Positions 6,881 through 6,982 of a DNA stretch of 6,982 bases are shown piece after piece. The translations under genes were made by a program, and so were the position numbers. This DNA comes from an uncultured Burkholderiaceae bacterium (lineage in GTDB: Bacteria > Pseudomonadota > Gammaproteobacteria > Burkholderiales > Burkholderiaceae_C), in contig CALIDR010000266.1 in the NCBI GenBank assembly GCA_938022295.1, positions 1 through 6,982 of the forward strand, given 5' to 3'. Each line of letters begins with the position of its first letter. Within the stretch, counting starts at the first letter, position 1. The notes under the pieces are model-generated. The model was not told the DNA's origin, ran no database searches, and saw only the letters and a list, made by a program, of their open reading frames with translations.

Positions 6881-6948
6881 GGTGGCGGCTCCTTCGACCC
6901 GCATGCGAGAGCATGCGGGTTGCCTCGCAAGCAACCGAAGGAGCCACC
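6881..6948 (+). promoter_or_regulatory. Structured leader with sequestered Shine-Dalgarno (candidate cis-regulatory RNA)
   Basis: A nested inverted repeat lies just before the ATG at 6952. The outer stem pairs GGTGG (6881-6885) and CTCCTTCG (6889-6896) with CGAAGGAG (6936-6943) and CCACC (6944-6948), 13 bp with a 3-nt bulge. Inside is a perfect 10-bp hairpin, ACCCGCATGC (6897-6906) with GCATGCGGGT (6911-6920), closed by a GAGA (GNRA-type) tetraloop. A second, competing hairpin, GGTTGC (6918-6923) with GCAACC (6931-6936), shares bases with both. The right outer arm contains the Shine-Dalgarno GAAGGAG (6937-6943), 8 nt from ATG, so folding would hide the ribosome site. I do not recognise a known riboswitch class. 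The pairing is seen directly; the regulatory role is inference. Confidence 0.5.
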
Positions 6949-6951
6949 GAG

Positions 6952-6982
6952 ATGAAGTCTCACACGAAGTCGTCGTTGCGGG
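6952..6982 (+). CDS. Start of an unidentified gene (3' part outside window)
   Basis: ATG at 6952-6954 follows GAAGGAG by 8 nt and reads MKSHTKSSLR before the window ends. A basic, Ser-rich N-terminus like this could begin a signal peptide or a DNA-binding protein, but ten residues do not allow a family call. It is transcribed divergently from the malonate operon, 197 nt from the decarboxylase start, and its ribosome site lies in the structured leader. Confidence 0.55.
   Translation, partial: MKSHTKSSLR

Noticed and set aside
6897..6920. The 10-bp GAGA hairpin as an intrinsic terminator
   Set aside because: No T-run follows on either strand, and it lies between divergent gene starts, where no transcript is expected to end.
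6755..6934. A 60-residue N-terminal extension of malonyl-CoA decarboxylase from ATG 6934
   Set aside because: The extension is Arg/Pro-rich, shows no targeting or conserved sequence I recognise, and would start inside the structured leader of the divergent gene. ATG 6754 fits the family better.

Overview
The window is very GC-rich, with dense codon use ending in G or C, so both strands carry long spurious open frames. Gene content (tripartite-tricarboxylate 'Bug' receptor, MatB-type ligase, DUF938 methyltransferase, CWC small protein) points to a betaproteobacterium of the Burkholderiales type. This placement is inference, since no rRNA or other phylogenetic marker is present.

Layout. At the left edge is the 3' end of a plus-strand gene (ending 265), followed by a GC hairpin. 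A minus-strand hemerythrin-like gene (306-1013) can only be read by changing frame twice. A 150-bp divergent intergenic region separates it from a plus-strand DUF938 SAM-dependent methyltransferase (1164-1839), whose natural stop is missed because of a run of seven C. A tight minus-strand operon then fills most of the window. In transcription order it holds malonyl-CoA decarboxylase (6754-5444), a Bug-type periplasmic receptor (5406-4420), a crotonase-fold protein (4406-3624), malonyl-CoA synthetase MatB (3614-2079) and a 72-residue CWC zinc-ribbon-like protein (2082-1864). Gaps are 37, 13 and 9 nt, with a final 4-nt ATGA overlap.

The operon reads as a malonate (or substituted malonate) assimilation unit: the receptor captures a dicarboxylate in the periplasm, MatB makes the CoA thioester, and the decarboxylase turns malonyl-CoA into acetyl-CoA. 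The crotonase lacks the second acid of true hydratases, so its step is open. No TctA/TctB membrane components and no MatR-type regulator lie in the window.

At the right edge a divergent gene starts at 6952 (only ten codons visible). Its leader can fold into a three-way-junction-like structure that buries the Shine-Dalgarno sequence. This is the strongest candidate for undescribed regulation here. The three apparent frame breaks all lie in the first 1.85 kb, while five operon genes spanning about 4.9 kb are intact.
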